Source: Lotus japonicus (Eukaryota > Streptophyta > Magnoliopsida > Fabales > Fabaceae). From it: a stretch of DNA of 64,000 nt. Shown one piece after another: positions 23,751 to 35,600 of the stretch. The notes beneath the pieces are model-generated. The model saw only the letters and a list, made by a program, of their open reading frames with translations, was not told the DNA's origin and did no database searches. Numbering within the stretch: the stretch's first letter is position 1; each line of letters begins with the position of its first letter. The stretch covers positions 34,601,158 through 34,665,157 of the forward strand of contig NC_080042.1 of NCBI RefSeq assembly GCF_012489685.1, in the 5' to 3' direction. The position numbers and the translations under genes are program-made.

Positions 23751-24231
23751 CAACAACAACTTCATCCAGATCTGCAAGCAAGGGTCGGGGAGGGGGGGGT
23801 GGCACGTGAGGGTTTTAGACCTGATGTTGATGTTGAATACGGTGGTGGGGGGTTCTTCATGGGTTGGATTTGATTTGGGGAATGAGGATCTCACATGGGG
23901 TTGTTGTTGGTTCTTCAGATACTTCTGGATTTGTGGGTTTTGGGTGAGATGATGAAGATTGAAGACTAATTTAGGGTTAGAGTTTTTTTATTTATTTAAC
24001 TATTTTATTTTATTATTTTTTGGGTTAAATGCCACATAAGCCTTAACCTTGACAAACAAAAAATCCATGTTAGCATTCCGTTACGTTCGTCAACAATTTT
24101 AACCCCAGGACTAATTTGAATGTCTTTTGATACATTCAGGGATCGCAGGATGCATTTTAGAAGTTTAGGGACTAATTTGAAGGCGGTTGACACATTCAGG
24201 GACCAACTTGGTTATTTACCCGATTAATTGA

Positions 24232-24985
24232 TGAGAAATGTGCATCATTTTGCTTATACAGTTTAGATGTGATAGCTAATCTCTTACAGCAAAATCAAAG
24301 CTTGCAAACTATGGTAATTGATGTAAGATTTATGCCTTGTCTCCACTGTGAAATATAATTGATTTGTCTTGTACACTTTTTTAGTTATTCATTTTTTCAA
24401 TCGTATTTACAAGAGGAGATTTTGTATTAATATTTATTAATTTGCTGTCAAGCCTCCAGAGATATAGCAAGTTTGCACCTGCAGATCATAGCAGCAAGAC
24501 TTGCTTCCTCTTCCAAAGGATATCATCTAGCATTTTGTAAAGAAATTAATTTCATTGCAACAAATGTATCAATCTGATTCATTAAAGACAAACAAAAATT
24601 GATGGTCTGTGCAACAAAGTGAATTTTAACATAGGTAAGAGCAAAAATACACCTTAAAGGTGGTTGGGGGATGTCCTAGCCACACTTACGATCTACAATT
24701 GATTGAAGCAACAGGAAAAGAGCAAAGGGATTGAGGTTAGAATTATATACATGGTCTGCAAAGCGATGGAACGTGTTTACGTGATAGACAAGAGTAAAAC
24801 CTATATTTTATTGTACCAAGCGTTTAGGAGCAAAACGTTAACATCTGTTAGTTTGAGGTTTAGAATATTTTAATGACATGAAATTAAATAATTAGGTGGC
24901 AGTTTTTTATTGGAAAACTGGATATGGAGGTAAGACACTTGAGGTAAGATTTTCCTATCAAGTGTCATTCTCTCAAGTCAATGTT
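24232..24985. other. AT-rich intergenic stretch
   Basis: No gene, repeat edge or RNA was recognised between the MULE-like element and the LINE relic. Confidence 0.5.
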
Positions 24986-25790
24986 GTTTGAAGAGATCAG
25001 GTCACCGAGGTGTTTAGATCAGTCTTCTGCTACATATGGAAGGCTAGGTGCAGCTTTTGTGTTCAGTAATAATGATTCTTGTCTGAGTTCTATTTGGGCT
25101 GCTGGCTACTACAAAGCAGTTGCTTCTCAAGAAGCAGCAAGGAGCAATCATTGGAACATGCTTGAGTTCTTCTTGTTCCCCTCAGTATGTAATAATTGAA
25201 AGTGGTTCACTACTCGCAGCCAAGTTCATCCAAGATGGTGATCCTCTTTAGCACCTTGTTGCTCTATGGTGGTAGTCTGTATCCGGGAGTGGCTTACAAA
25301 GGAGTGGAGTGTCCGTGCTTCCATATAATTCGTGAAGCAAATCAAGTAGTTGATGAGAGTTGGATTTGCCACCCCAACCATTAAATTTCACACCCCTTAT
25401 TTTCGGATTTTCAAGTTCCGAATTATTTCGAAATCTTAGATTCCGAAATTAATTCGTGATTTGTAGTGCAAAATACATGTAACACCTCACTTTTGAGTGA
25501 AAAAATGCTTCGGAAACCTTATTTCCGAAATATTTCGGAAACTAAGTTTCCGTAAGTAGGGTGGCATTTCTAATTAATGGGGTGCCAAATCTAATGATCA
25601 TCTTGTAGTTGATCCTTTAGTGGGAATGTCGCATGAGTTGTAGTTTGGTATAAATGTATTAGAAATTAGAATCACCAACAAGTAGTTGTTGTGTGCTAAT
25701 GAGTAATGATTGTATGAGGACTTCTTTCCCTGCCAATTCATCTGTAGTTGTTTTGAGCCTTTTGGCCCTCCAGTTAAAAAAGAAAAAAGA
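24986..25790 (+). pseudogene. LINE 3' end relic with RNase H
   Basis: The readings FVFSNNDSCLSSIWAAGYYKA (approximate) and, in another frame, CPCFHIIREANQVVD belong to the plant LINE-type RNase H region. They are followed after the MITE by PLVGMSHEL and a 3' end GGCCCTCCAGTT plus an A-rich tail (25770-25790). Frameshifts and stops are present. The MITE at 25355-25604 interrupts it between the Asp of QVVD and the next codon. Confidence 0.6.
25355..25604. mobile_element. 250-bp MITE with 9-bp target duplication
   Basis: GTAGTTGAT flanks it on both sides (25346-25354 and 25605-25613). The ends GAGAGTTGGATTTGCCACCCC and GGGGTGCCAAATCTAATGAT are imperfect inverted repeats. A 9-bp duplication points to a Mutator-type MITE. 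The interior is AT-rich, with TTCCGAAAT/ATTTCGGAA palindromic motifs. Confidence 0.8.
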
Positions 25791-26634
25791 GCAAGGTCAA
25801 GATCCCAATTTCCCTAGCTCCAAGCATTTGCGTCGTGGGTACCCACAACACTACTCCATATTGACGGCTATCCACCAAGATTGATATCCTATGTGCCACC
25901 AAGATTAATATCCTATGTGTATTTTGGATGCCTAAAAAGAAAATAGTATATATATCAAAAAAATTCAACAATAACCTATTTTGAAGTTTTTTACATATTC
26001 TGGAATATGGCATTGTAGAGTTTTGCTGGTTTGCCATTTTGAAGTTGACATGAGATTAGGAGATTTCACTATGGAGTAACTTTAAAAGGCTAAGTAAACA
26101 ATTATAATATTGATTGAAAAATAAATCAATGGCTGAGATGACCATATACTTGCACATGTTAACAATTAATTTCAAATCTCAACCATTAATTTCCCAATCA
26201 AGAGTTTGCCATTGCTTATTCTACATGAGTTCATCATCATTACTACTTTCAAGTTTCAAATGTCCAAGGCACATAACTTCCATGACTATTGCATCGTGGA
26301 AAGGCTACCAATGCTTCGAGCTAAGACACTACCACTCCGTGTGAGAGAGATATCAGTAACTACTTTAACAGATGCAAAGAATAGTTAATAATTAAGCGTG
26401 ATACAACACCAGGCAAAGGAAACCTCAATTGGAACACCACAACAATTACTTCCTAGAAGCAGAACGGCTAAAACAACAGTAGTAAACACACCCTGCAAAG
26501 CCTTCATCCCCGACATTGCTAAAACAATTAATTTTGCTATAGATTTCTCACATGAGAAATGTAATATCTTAAAATTAGTGCCAATAAAATACTTTACCAG
26601 GTTAATTCATTTCAGTGGCTGTGTATCTTTGTTC
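25791..26634. other. Intergenic stretch and 3' flank of the DHHC gene
   Basis: No gene is seen. The right part should include the 3' UTR of the minus-strand S-acyltransferase gene, whose stop codon is at 26635-26637. Confidence 0.5.
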
Positions 26635-29600
26635 TTAGTGACCAAGACTGCTGCTACCTCCACCGACGCGATTCGAATCACCAGACCTTTCAGCCAAAGC
26701 AAGAACATCAGGAGACAATTCCCAGTTTCCACTTTTTCTTCCCCAGCTAGACCTCCTTGGATGTATTCCAGCACCATCACCCCGGCCATCTACTGTCGTC
26801 CTGATTTCTGGAGACAGTTCACCAAACTCCCCATCCTTAACAGCCGGCCGACCGGTTAACTCGCCTTCAGAGTGATCAATGCCACTACCTATGTCACCCC
26901 ACACTGTTTTCCTGCCCATCTCTATGTCCTCCATGCCTTTTCCCATACTTGGACTCATAAAGCCTCCACCCGCTGATCGAGCAGGTAATACTGGCTCCAA
27001 TGATACCTTTGCCCTGAAATTGTTCTTTGATTGGGGTATTCTGGCACAGAATATCTCCTTGAAATTATTGAATACTCCTTTGTTATATGGGTTAGCCCGC
27101 CGATCATATCGGTATCTAAAGTTCTCATATGTAGTCTGCAAGTAAAATGGGCACATAAAGTTGTAAATTCATTAGGACAGAAAGCTTATATTTAAAACAT
27201 AAGATCTGAAAAGAAGTAATTACCTGATTTGTACTTATCAGATATAAATGAAAGCCAGTGAGGCCACCAACAAACCACATTGATATGAAGGTGTAAATTA
27301 TTAAAACTATGGAGGCTGGAGTTTTGATCATTGCCTTCCAAATTGTTGTCTCCTCTGACTCCATAATTCTTCTAATATAGACCCAGCACAATGCGAAAAC
27401 ATATATACAAAGTAGCGTAGTTGAGAAGACAAACATGAAGAAGAAGCGATAATTACGCTGCATAACAATTGTGCACACATTCAGATACATAACATATTCA
27501 AGGATGACATGTAGCAAATGACAATTAAAAGTCATCACACCAGATATGCATATACAATTGAAAGGGGATAAAAGGCTGATGAAAAATCCTCAAATGGAAA
27601 ATTTCCATATGGGAAAGAATACTTCAATTGAAGCTCTTGTATCAATGACTTGACACCCAAGTAACCATAACAACTTTTTATATCATGTCTGGATTCAGTT
27701 CAACCTAAAATCTGAGTTTTCCCTACGAAGTGAAGAGTTCCAATAGAAAGAAATGTTTTTTGGTTCATTGGAACATAATTGGGTAGCATATCTCCTTATA
27801 GTAATTAATTGGAAAGTAATTGGTTCAAACCCCAAATACACCTCCACCTAGAGAGAGATGGAAATAGAAAAGAGAGAAATGATAGATAAGATAGATGATG
27901 AGATAGGAAAACAAAAGAGAGATAGGAAGAGAAAGTGGGTGAAAATGGGCTGGAAGAGTAACTTGGGTGTGAATTTATCATAAACCTAATTAATTGCACC
28001 CCACATCCCAAAAAGATTTAACATGTGATTTCCAAGATGGAACTCAGAAATTTCTCATGCATTCACTATAAAGCATTTGTTAACCCATATGAACATATTC
28101 TTCAAGTTCAAAAAACTATCAAGGATGTGCTAGAAAGGAATATTTTCCAAACAGAGTTCACCGTAAAGGACATTATACACACATTAATCTTCATTTATGA
28201 GCTGGTTTTCTCTAGAACATCACATTAATGTGTGTTGCAAACTGAAACAAACATGAAAGTAAAATTATTATTCATGATGAGTTTTTTATTTGACTCAATG
28301 AGCCTAAACAATCTTTTGGAAATAAGTGTTGATAATTAACAAATTTCTGAAGCAAGCTAGTTTTTCCAGCAAAGACCATGCAAAAAACATTGAACCATTT
28401 CACATGTTCCAAGCTGATAGAGTTTACTCATTTCTTCCGCTTTCCCAACTAACAGAACCTACTCACCCATATACCATACAAATCTTTCTGCCTATCATAC
28501 AACATTCTGTAGATTACATCCACAATTACAAATCAACTTGGTAAAAAAAAGGTCCAACTTACCAGCCCAATGCACTGACCAACCCACGGGCAATGGTGAT
28601 CAAACCTTTCTACACAGTTATTACAAATTGAGCAGTGAGAGCAACGGGGAGGCCTGTAGAGCATGCAAGTATCACAATACTTGACCTTGACAGTAATCCC
28701 ATTGACATCAACCTCCTTAATGCGAGGTATCCGCAATGGAGGAGTTTGACCAGCCCCAACATCAAGACTACCTTCAAAACCTTCGGGCTCTGGAGGATGT
28801 GCATTGCGTGGAATTATGCCAGGGTCTCGGCCAGACGTTAACAAGAGAAGAACTAACACCTGAAAAACAATAACTGTAGCATCAGCATACAATTGGAATT
28901 AGGAAAGAAAGTACTTTAACACTCATAGTACAGAAAATTACCACTTTCATCCCAAAAATTGGTGCATTACTACCTTCCCTTATGACGAAAGAGCCCAAAT
29001 AATGATTAACCAGAATATCAACTTCAATGGACTATAGTTTAATGGCTTGGCCTATAGTTTCTAGGTCTCCCCTCTAGCGCTAACTGGTAAAGTAGTGAAC
29101 TACATTCCATCTAATCTACTCTCTTTACTGAGACTTCTGCAAGTCCTCTCCTTGCATGCATAAATCACATAAGATAAGGTTCTACCATCATTCTCTAGAA
29201 TACATTTTCCTAACTCTATCTTGTGTTGACTTATCAATAAATAAATTCTCATATTAGTAACACTGAGCTTATTTCCTTATTGCCCCTATATGACCGACAT
29301 TCGTTAATGATTCCAATATAACTTATTTGGTCTTTTAGTTGTGCAGTAAAATCTTCTCTCAAGCTTTAGTGGTATTTTTCTATTGCAAATAAAACCTGAT
29401 TACCTGAATCACTTCTCCATTTTATCAACCCAGCTTGACATATTTGGTGTAATTTCTTGTTTGTTGATACAACCCCACACACATAACTATGGTATTTTCT
29501 AGGAGGAAATGGTGAGAAGCAGGGGGTAGCTTATGATTGAATCAATGAGGAAATCATGACGAATATTCACACTGATATCCTGCATCATAACAGAATGGTC

Positions 29601-32600
29601 TAATGGAAAAATGAAAATGAGTGAAGGGGCCAGGGGGAACTCAATTGTGAGGAGAGTGCAAGAGGTAGTGGGAATCAGAAAGAATGTTAGGAAAGATTTG
29701 AGTAGGTTTCGGAGCAGGACCATCAAAGTAACTGTTGTATTTCATCTTTCTCTACCATACATTCATTTTGATGAATTTGTACATCCATCTTGGACAGCTT
29801 ATACATCAATAATACAGATTCAGTTTCATATATCTAACATAAGTACTTCTATATTCTGACTCTTACATATTCCAAGAATAAAGAGAAAACCTTTCTCGAG
29901 CCCTACAGAAACCTAGAGCTCCCACTGAAGTCCAGTCCTTGACTTAAAAGCACCCAAAGTGGGGCTTTGCCCCTCCAAATAACGAAAAAGAAAAGCACCC
30001 AAGTGAAATTGCTGCAAGTGGTTAATTGCAGATAGGAGAAGGTATACCAAATAAAGCATTGTCTCATAATAAATGTGAGGTGTGCTGTTCTAGCTTCTAA
30101 TTCATAAACAACTGTACATTCTCAAAACCCAGCAAATCATATGCAGAAGGATTTTTTGTGTTTGGTGAACCTTTGAACCTAATAGATAACTGAAGAAACA
30201 TAATGTTTTACTTTTATCCAATTTTCCAGTTAAAATTTTCTGTAAAAACTGAGATTATGTTAATCAAGGACTGCAATGATACTAACAGCACTTACTCCCT
30301 TCACCTACTTCTTTTTGGCTCAATTACTGCCTGCCCTCATGCTTCCTACCTTCCCTCCGATATTCTCATTCCCAAACCCAAATTCCCTACTCCCACTACT
30401 CCATGACAGCTAAGCATTTAGTCATGGCTCCAGATTATCAACATGAATATTCCTCTTCATTTACAGTCTTCCCTCCTTAGGCAAATGTGTTGACCTTCTA
30501 CTTCCCACCATCATTCTTGTAGGACACACCTAACTACAGGGATGTTTCAACCTCATTGCTTGGAGTAGTTTATCTCAATTAAGTTGAAAGGTTTGACAAA
30601 AGCAAGATCAATAAAGATTTATGACTGTGTCCTATGTGAGCAGATATTTGGTGTCTTTAGCTAGAACATATACTTAGATACTTAAGGGAAATTCGTCATC
30701 TTACATTATGTTTGTTTGAAGAGAGTTTGAAGAGAGAGAGTTTGAGAAGAGAGAGTTAGAAGGGAGATGAGGTTGGTAACTTTGTTTGGTAGAGGATGAG
30801 AGAGATGAGAGAGATGGACAAGAGAGAGATATCAACTTTTTAAAATCTCTTCAACTGAAGAGAGATAGTGAGAACTTGTCACATCAACTCTCACTTCACT
30901 ATTTTATCCCTCTATCATTATACCACTAATTTATATATATTTAAATATTTTTGGTAAAACTGTCATTTCCTACAAAAGTAATCTTCTCTCTTTCCATTCT
31001 CTACACAACCAAGCGAGAGGAAAGAGTGTCCACGTCATTCTTTTCTCTTCTTTCTCACTTCTCTTCCTATCATAACAAAATATGTACTCTATTTCTCACC
31101 TTTTTCTCTCTACTCATCTTCTCTCTTCTCTATCTCTCTTCTAAACCAAACAAAGCTTAATGCTTGATTGATATAGAATAAATTGTATTCATGGCATCTC
31201 TTTTCCCCCAGACACTGTTTTCCAGAAAACCTTCCATACATCCAAGCAGCAGAAGGATTGTGATAGAGACTCGAACACAAAAGGGGAAATGGGCTTAGGA
31301 AAGCCCAAGGTGTGGAAAGTTTATGAAAGAAAGAAAGGGAAAGGTGCTGAGGTGTCTCAGGCAAAATGGAGAGGAGGGAGTTAGTTAGTAAGTTAGTATA
31401 TAGAGTAGTGAGGTGTGGGGTGAGAGGGAGGGATGAGAATCAAATTCGGTTATAGGAGAGAGAAAGAGGAATCTTTCTAGGAAGAGAGCCATTAGAGCTT
31501 CTCTGGGTTGTTAGAGCTTTCTCTAACAATACACCATCTATCTTTTTCTATTCCTGTATTACTCCTTACCTTCATCAATATAATTCTCATTTCAGTATTA
31601 ATCTTCTCTGTTCTTCACTTGCACAATTTACATACCTATCAATTGGTCCGACCTGCCGGATCAATACACCCCCAGAAAACCAGTGTAGTAGATGCCACCC
31701 AAGATGGTTGATCGTATGGAAGCTCTGGAGACACAGATGGGCACCGTGACTGACACGTTGCAGGAACTCGCGCTCCAGCTGCAGCAGCAGAGCATGTTTC
31801 TGAAGGAGTTGAGCAATCAGATGGGAAAGAAAGTGGTCCACGAAGGGGAAACCTCGACGGGTGACTCCAGTTCCGGCGAATCGCGTCTCGCCGGGAAGAA
31901 GGTCAAGCTGCCCGTGTTTGAGGGAGACGATCCTGTAGCTTGGATCACGAGAGCGGAGATCTATTTCGATGTGCAAGGCACCCCCGATGAGCTTCGCGTG
32001 AAGCTCGCACGCTTGAGTATGGAAGGATCTACCATCCATTGGTTCAATCTGTTGAGGGAAACAGAGGATGAGCTTTCCTGGGAAAAGCTCAAACGAGCGT
32101 TGATTGCACGCTATGGAGGACGACGATTGGAGAATCCTTTCGAGGAGTTATCGACGCTAAGGCAACGCGGCAGCGTGGAGGAGTTCGTGGAAGCCTTTGA
32201 GTTGCTCTCCTCACAGGTAGGACGATTGCCGGAGGATCAGTATCTGGGGTATTTCATGAGTGGGTTGAAACCACCGATTCGACGGCGGGTGCGTACCTTG
32301 AATCCCAGCACTCGCATGGAGATGATGCGAATTGCGAAAGATGTTGAAGACGAGCTTAAGGAAGAAGACGAAGAAGAGGGAAAGCGGGTGATAAGAAAAG
32401 GCGGGTACGAACGCTCGGGTCAAGGCGATTGGGCCGGGTCAGCCTCAAATAGGAGTGGGCTGTTCAATAGAGATGTAACCCGTTTTACCAAGGCCAGCGG
32501 GTCAAACCAAACCCGATCCCGGAGTTCTGTTGGATCCCACGCACACTCATCTTCATCGCTGGGCTCAACGGCGAGAAAGGGTGACAACGACCACCGTGCA

Positions 32601-35600
32601 GGCTCGACGGAGCGTTGGAAAGGGGTCAGGAGTTTCCAGGTTGACGAAATCGCAGAGCGAAGGGCCAAGGGACTCTGTTTTAAATGTGGGGGCAAATACC
32701 ACCCCACTTTGCACAAGTGCCCGGAGCGCGCGATGAGAGTTCTCATCCTGGGAGAGGGAGAGACCATGAATGAGGAGGGGGAAATCGTGATGCTGGAACA
32801 GGAAGTAGAGGAGGTCGAAGAAGAAGAAGCTGTAGAATGCAAAGCTATGGGAGTTCTGGGTTGTTTGGGGGATCACCAGACAATGAAGTTAGCTGGCCAA
32901 GTGGGCAATGTGGAACTTCTCATCCTTGTTGACAGTGGCGCGAGCCACAACTTCATTGACCCAAAGATCACCTCTGCTCTGGGACTTACCATCACCCCGA
33001 TCACCACAAGGAGCATTAAACTTGGAGATGGCCATAAGGTGATAACCAGGGGAGTTTGTAAGGGAATCAAAGCCAAAGTGGGGAACATTGAGATTACCAT
33101 TGATGCACTGGTGCTGGACTTAGGAGGGCTGGATCTGGTCTTGGGAGTGTCCTGGCTCAGTACACTTGGGAAAGTCATCATGGATTGGAAGCACTTGACT
33201 ATGCAGTTTGTGCAAGGGGAACATGTGGTGAAATTGCAGGGAATGAAGGGTAGAAGCAGCTATCAGAGCAACCTGCACTTTTTTTTGAGTGACACTCAAG
33301 GCAGAAACCTTGGGGAAGGATGGTGGCCTCAATTCCAAGCTACAGAAGCAACCAAGGAACACCATGACATACCTCAGGAACTGAGAGTTGTGCTTACAGA
33401 ATTCCCAGCAGTATTCACAAAGAAAATGCAATTGCCCCCTGTCAGGTCCAAAGTACACCAGATTGTTCTTAATCCTGAGCATGGGCCAATTAATGTCAGA
33501 CCCTATAGGTATCCTCATCACCAAAAGGAGGAAATTGAGAGGCAGGTGGCTGAGCTCTTGGAGGCAGGGATCATAAGACCTAGCATGAGTGCCTTCTCCA
33601 GTCCTGTCATCTTGGTAAAAAAGAAGGATAAGAGTTGGAGAATGTGTGTGGACTACAGGGCTCTGAACAAGGCTACAATCCCAGATAAGTATCCAATTCC
33701 AATTGTGGATGAATTACTTGATGAGTTGAATGGGGCAGTAATGTTCTCTAAAATTGATCTTAAATCGGGATACCACCAGATTAGAGTTCTTGAGGCAGAT
33801 ATCCCTAAAACTGCTTTCAGGACTCACAATGGACATTATGAGTACCTTGTCATGCCCTTTGGGCTGATGAATGCTCCTGCCACTTTTCAAGCCATCATGA
33901 ATGACATTTTTAGGCCATATCTGAGGAAGTTTGTGTTGGTTTTCTTTGATGATATCTTAATTTACAGTGGGAGTTTGTTGGAACACCAAAACCACTTAAA
34001 GCTAGTCTTGACAGTGTTATCATCTAATTGTTTTGTAGCCAATCAAGCAAAATGCAAGTTTGGTTGTGCCCAAATAGATTATTTGGGTCACATTATATCT
34101 GGGAAAGGAGTGGCAGTTGACCCCGAGAAAATTAAGTGCATTGTGGAGTGGCCAGAGCCCAAGAATGTTAAGGGAGTAAGGGGATTTTTAGGGTTAACAG
34201 GCTACTACAGGAAATTTGTCAAGAATTATGGGAAGATGGCCAAACCCCTCACAGAACTGACAAAAAAAGACAATTTCACATGGGGTGAAGAGACCAAGCA
34301 AGCTTTCCACAAGTTGAAGACCGTAATGATAAGTTCCCCTGTGCTAGCTCTCCCTGATTTTGAAAAACCTTTTGAGGTTGAATGTGATGCAGCTGGGAGA
34401 GGCATTGGTGCCGTTTTGATGCAACAAAGGCAACCAATTGCTTATTATAGCAAGGCTCTATCTCCTGGGAATTTATCCAAGTCAGTTTATGAGAAAGAAT
34501 TGATGGCATTGGTTCTTTGCATCCAACATTGGAGGCACTACTTGTTGGGCAAGGCTTTCATTGTCTACACAGATCACAAGAGCCTCAAACATTTCTTGCA
34601 ACAAAAAATTACTTCCCCTGATCAACAATGCTGGTTGGCAAAGCTCCTTGGATATCAGTTTGAAGTGAGGTACAAACCAGGTCAGGAAAATAAGGCAGCA
34701 GATGCACTTTCTAGATGCTATGATGAGAGTGATCTCATGAGCCTGGTATCTTTTCCTCTGTGGGAAGATAGAAAGAAGCTCTTGGAGGAGATAGCCTCTG
34801 ATGCTTACATCCAGAACTTGACACAGGAAGTGCAACAAAATCCCCAAGCCAAACCTGGGTTCTCAGTCCAGCAAGGGGTGCTGTTATACCAAGGCAGGCT
34901 TGTGCTCTCTCCTACATCACCTTCAATTCCATGGCTTCTGCAGGAATACCACAGCACACCTACTGGGGGTCATTCAGGGTTTCTACGAACCTACAGAAGG
35001 CTGGCTGAAACTCTATATTGGGTGGGAATGCAGAGAACAGTGAGTGATTTTGTAAGGGGTTGTGACACTTGTCAGAGGCAGAAGTATAGTGCAATTTCTC
35101 CAGGGGGTCTGCTCCAACCACTTCCTGTTCCAAATGCTATCTGGGAGGATATATCCCTTGACTTTATCACAGGGTTACCTAAATCTAAAGGCTTTGAGGC
35201 AATCTTGGTTGTAGTGGATAGGCTATCCAAGTACAGTCATTTCATCTTGCTTAAACACCCCTACACTGCTAAGTCCATTGCTGAGGTCTTTGTCAGGGAA
35301 ATAGTAAGGCTCCATGGGATTCCAAACACTGTTATCAGTGATAGAGACCCAATTTTTGTGAGTCACTTCTGGTCTGAGCTATTCAAATTACAGGGTACCA
35401 AGTTGAAAATGAGCTCCTCCTACCACCCTGAGACTGATGGCCAGACAGAGGTCATAAACAGGTGCTTAGAGAGTTATTTGAGATGCTTTGCCTCTGAGCA
35501 TCCGAGGACTTGGTCTTATTGGGTTCCTTGGGCTGAGTTTTGGTATAATTCTACCTTTCATTGCTCCATTGGCCAAACTCCTTTTGAGGTGGTTTATGGC

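Larger units (their letters stand above)
21408..24221. mobile_element. Mutator-like (MULE-type) element with ~130-bp TIRs
   Basis: The left arm (GGTCCCTGAATGTGTCAACC...) and the right arm (...GGTTGACACATTCAGGGACC at about 24185) are inverted copies over about 130 bp with few mismatches. A 10-bp direct repeat GATTAATTGA flanks them (21398-21407 and 24222-24231), in the 9-11 bp range of Mutator target duplications. The right arm has 17 extra terminal bases (to TTTACCC), so the left end may be trimmed or the true left border may lie a few bases out. No transposase is seen. A hAT element is nested at 22363-23346. The GC-rich segment 23440-23560 may be captured DNA. Confidence 0.7.

Noticed and set aside
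26879..27145. 88-codon plus-strand frame
   Set aside because: It is the reverse of exon 5 of the DHHC gene, which has a clear family match.
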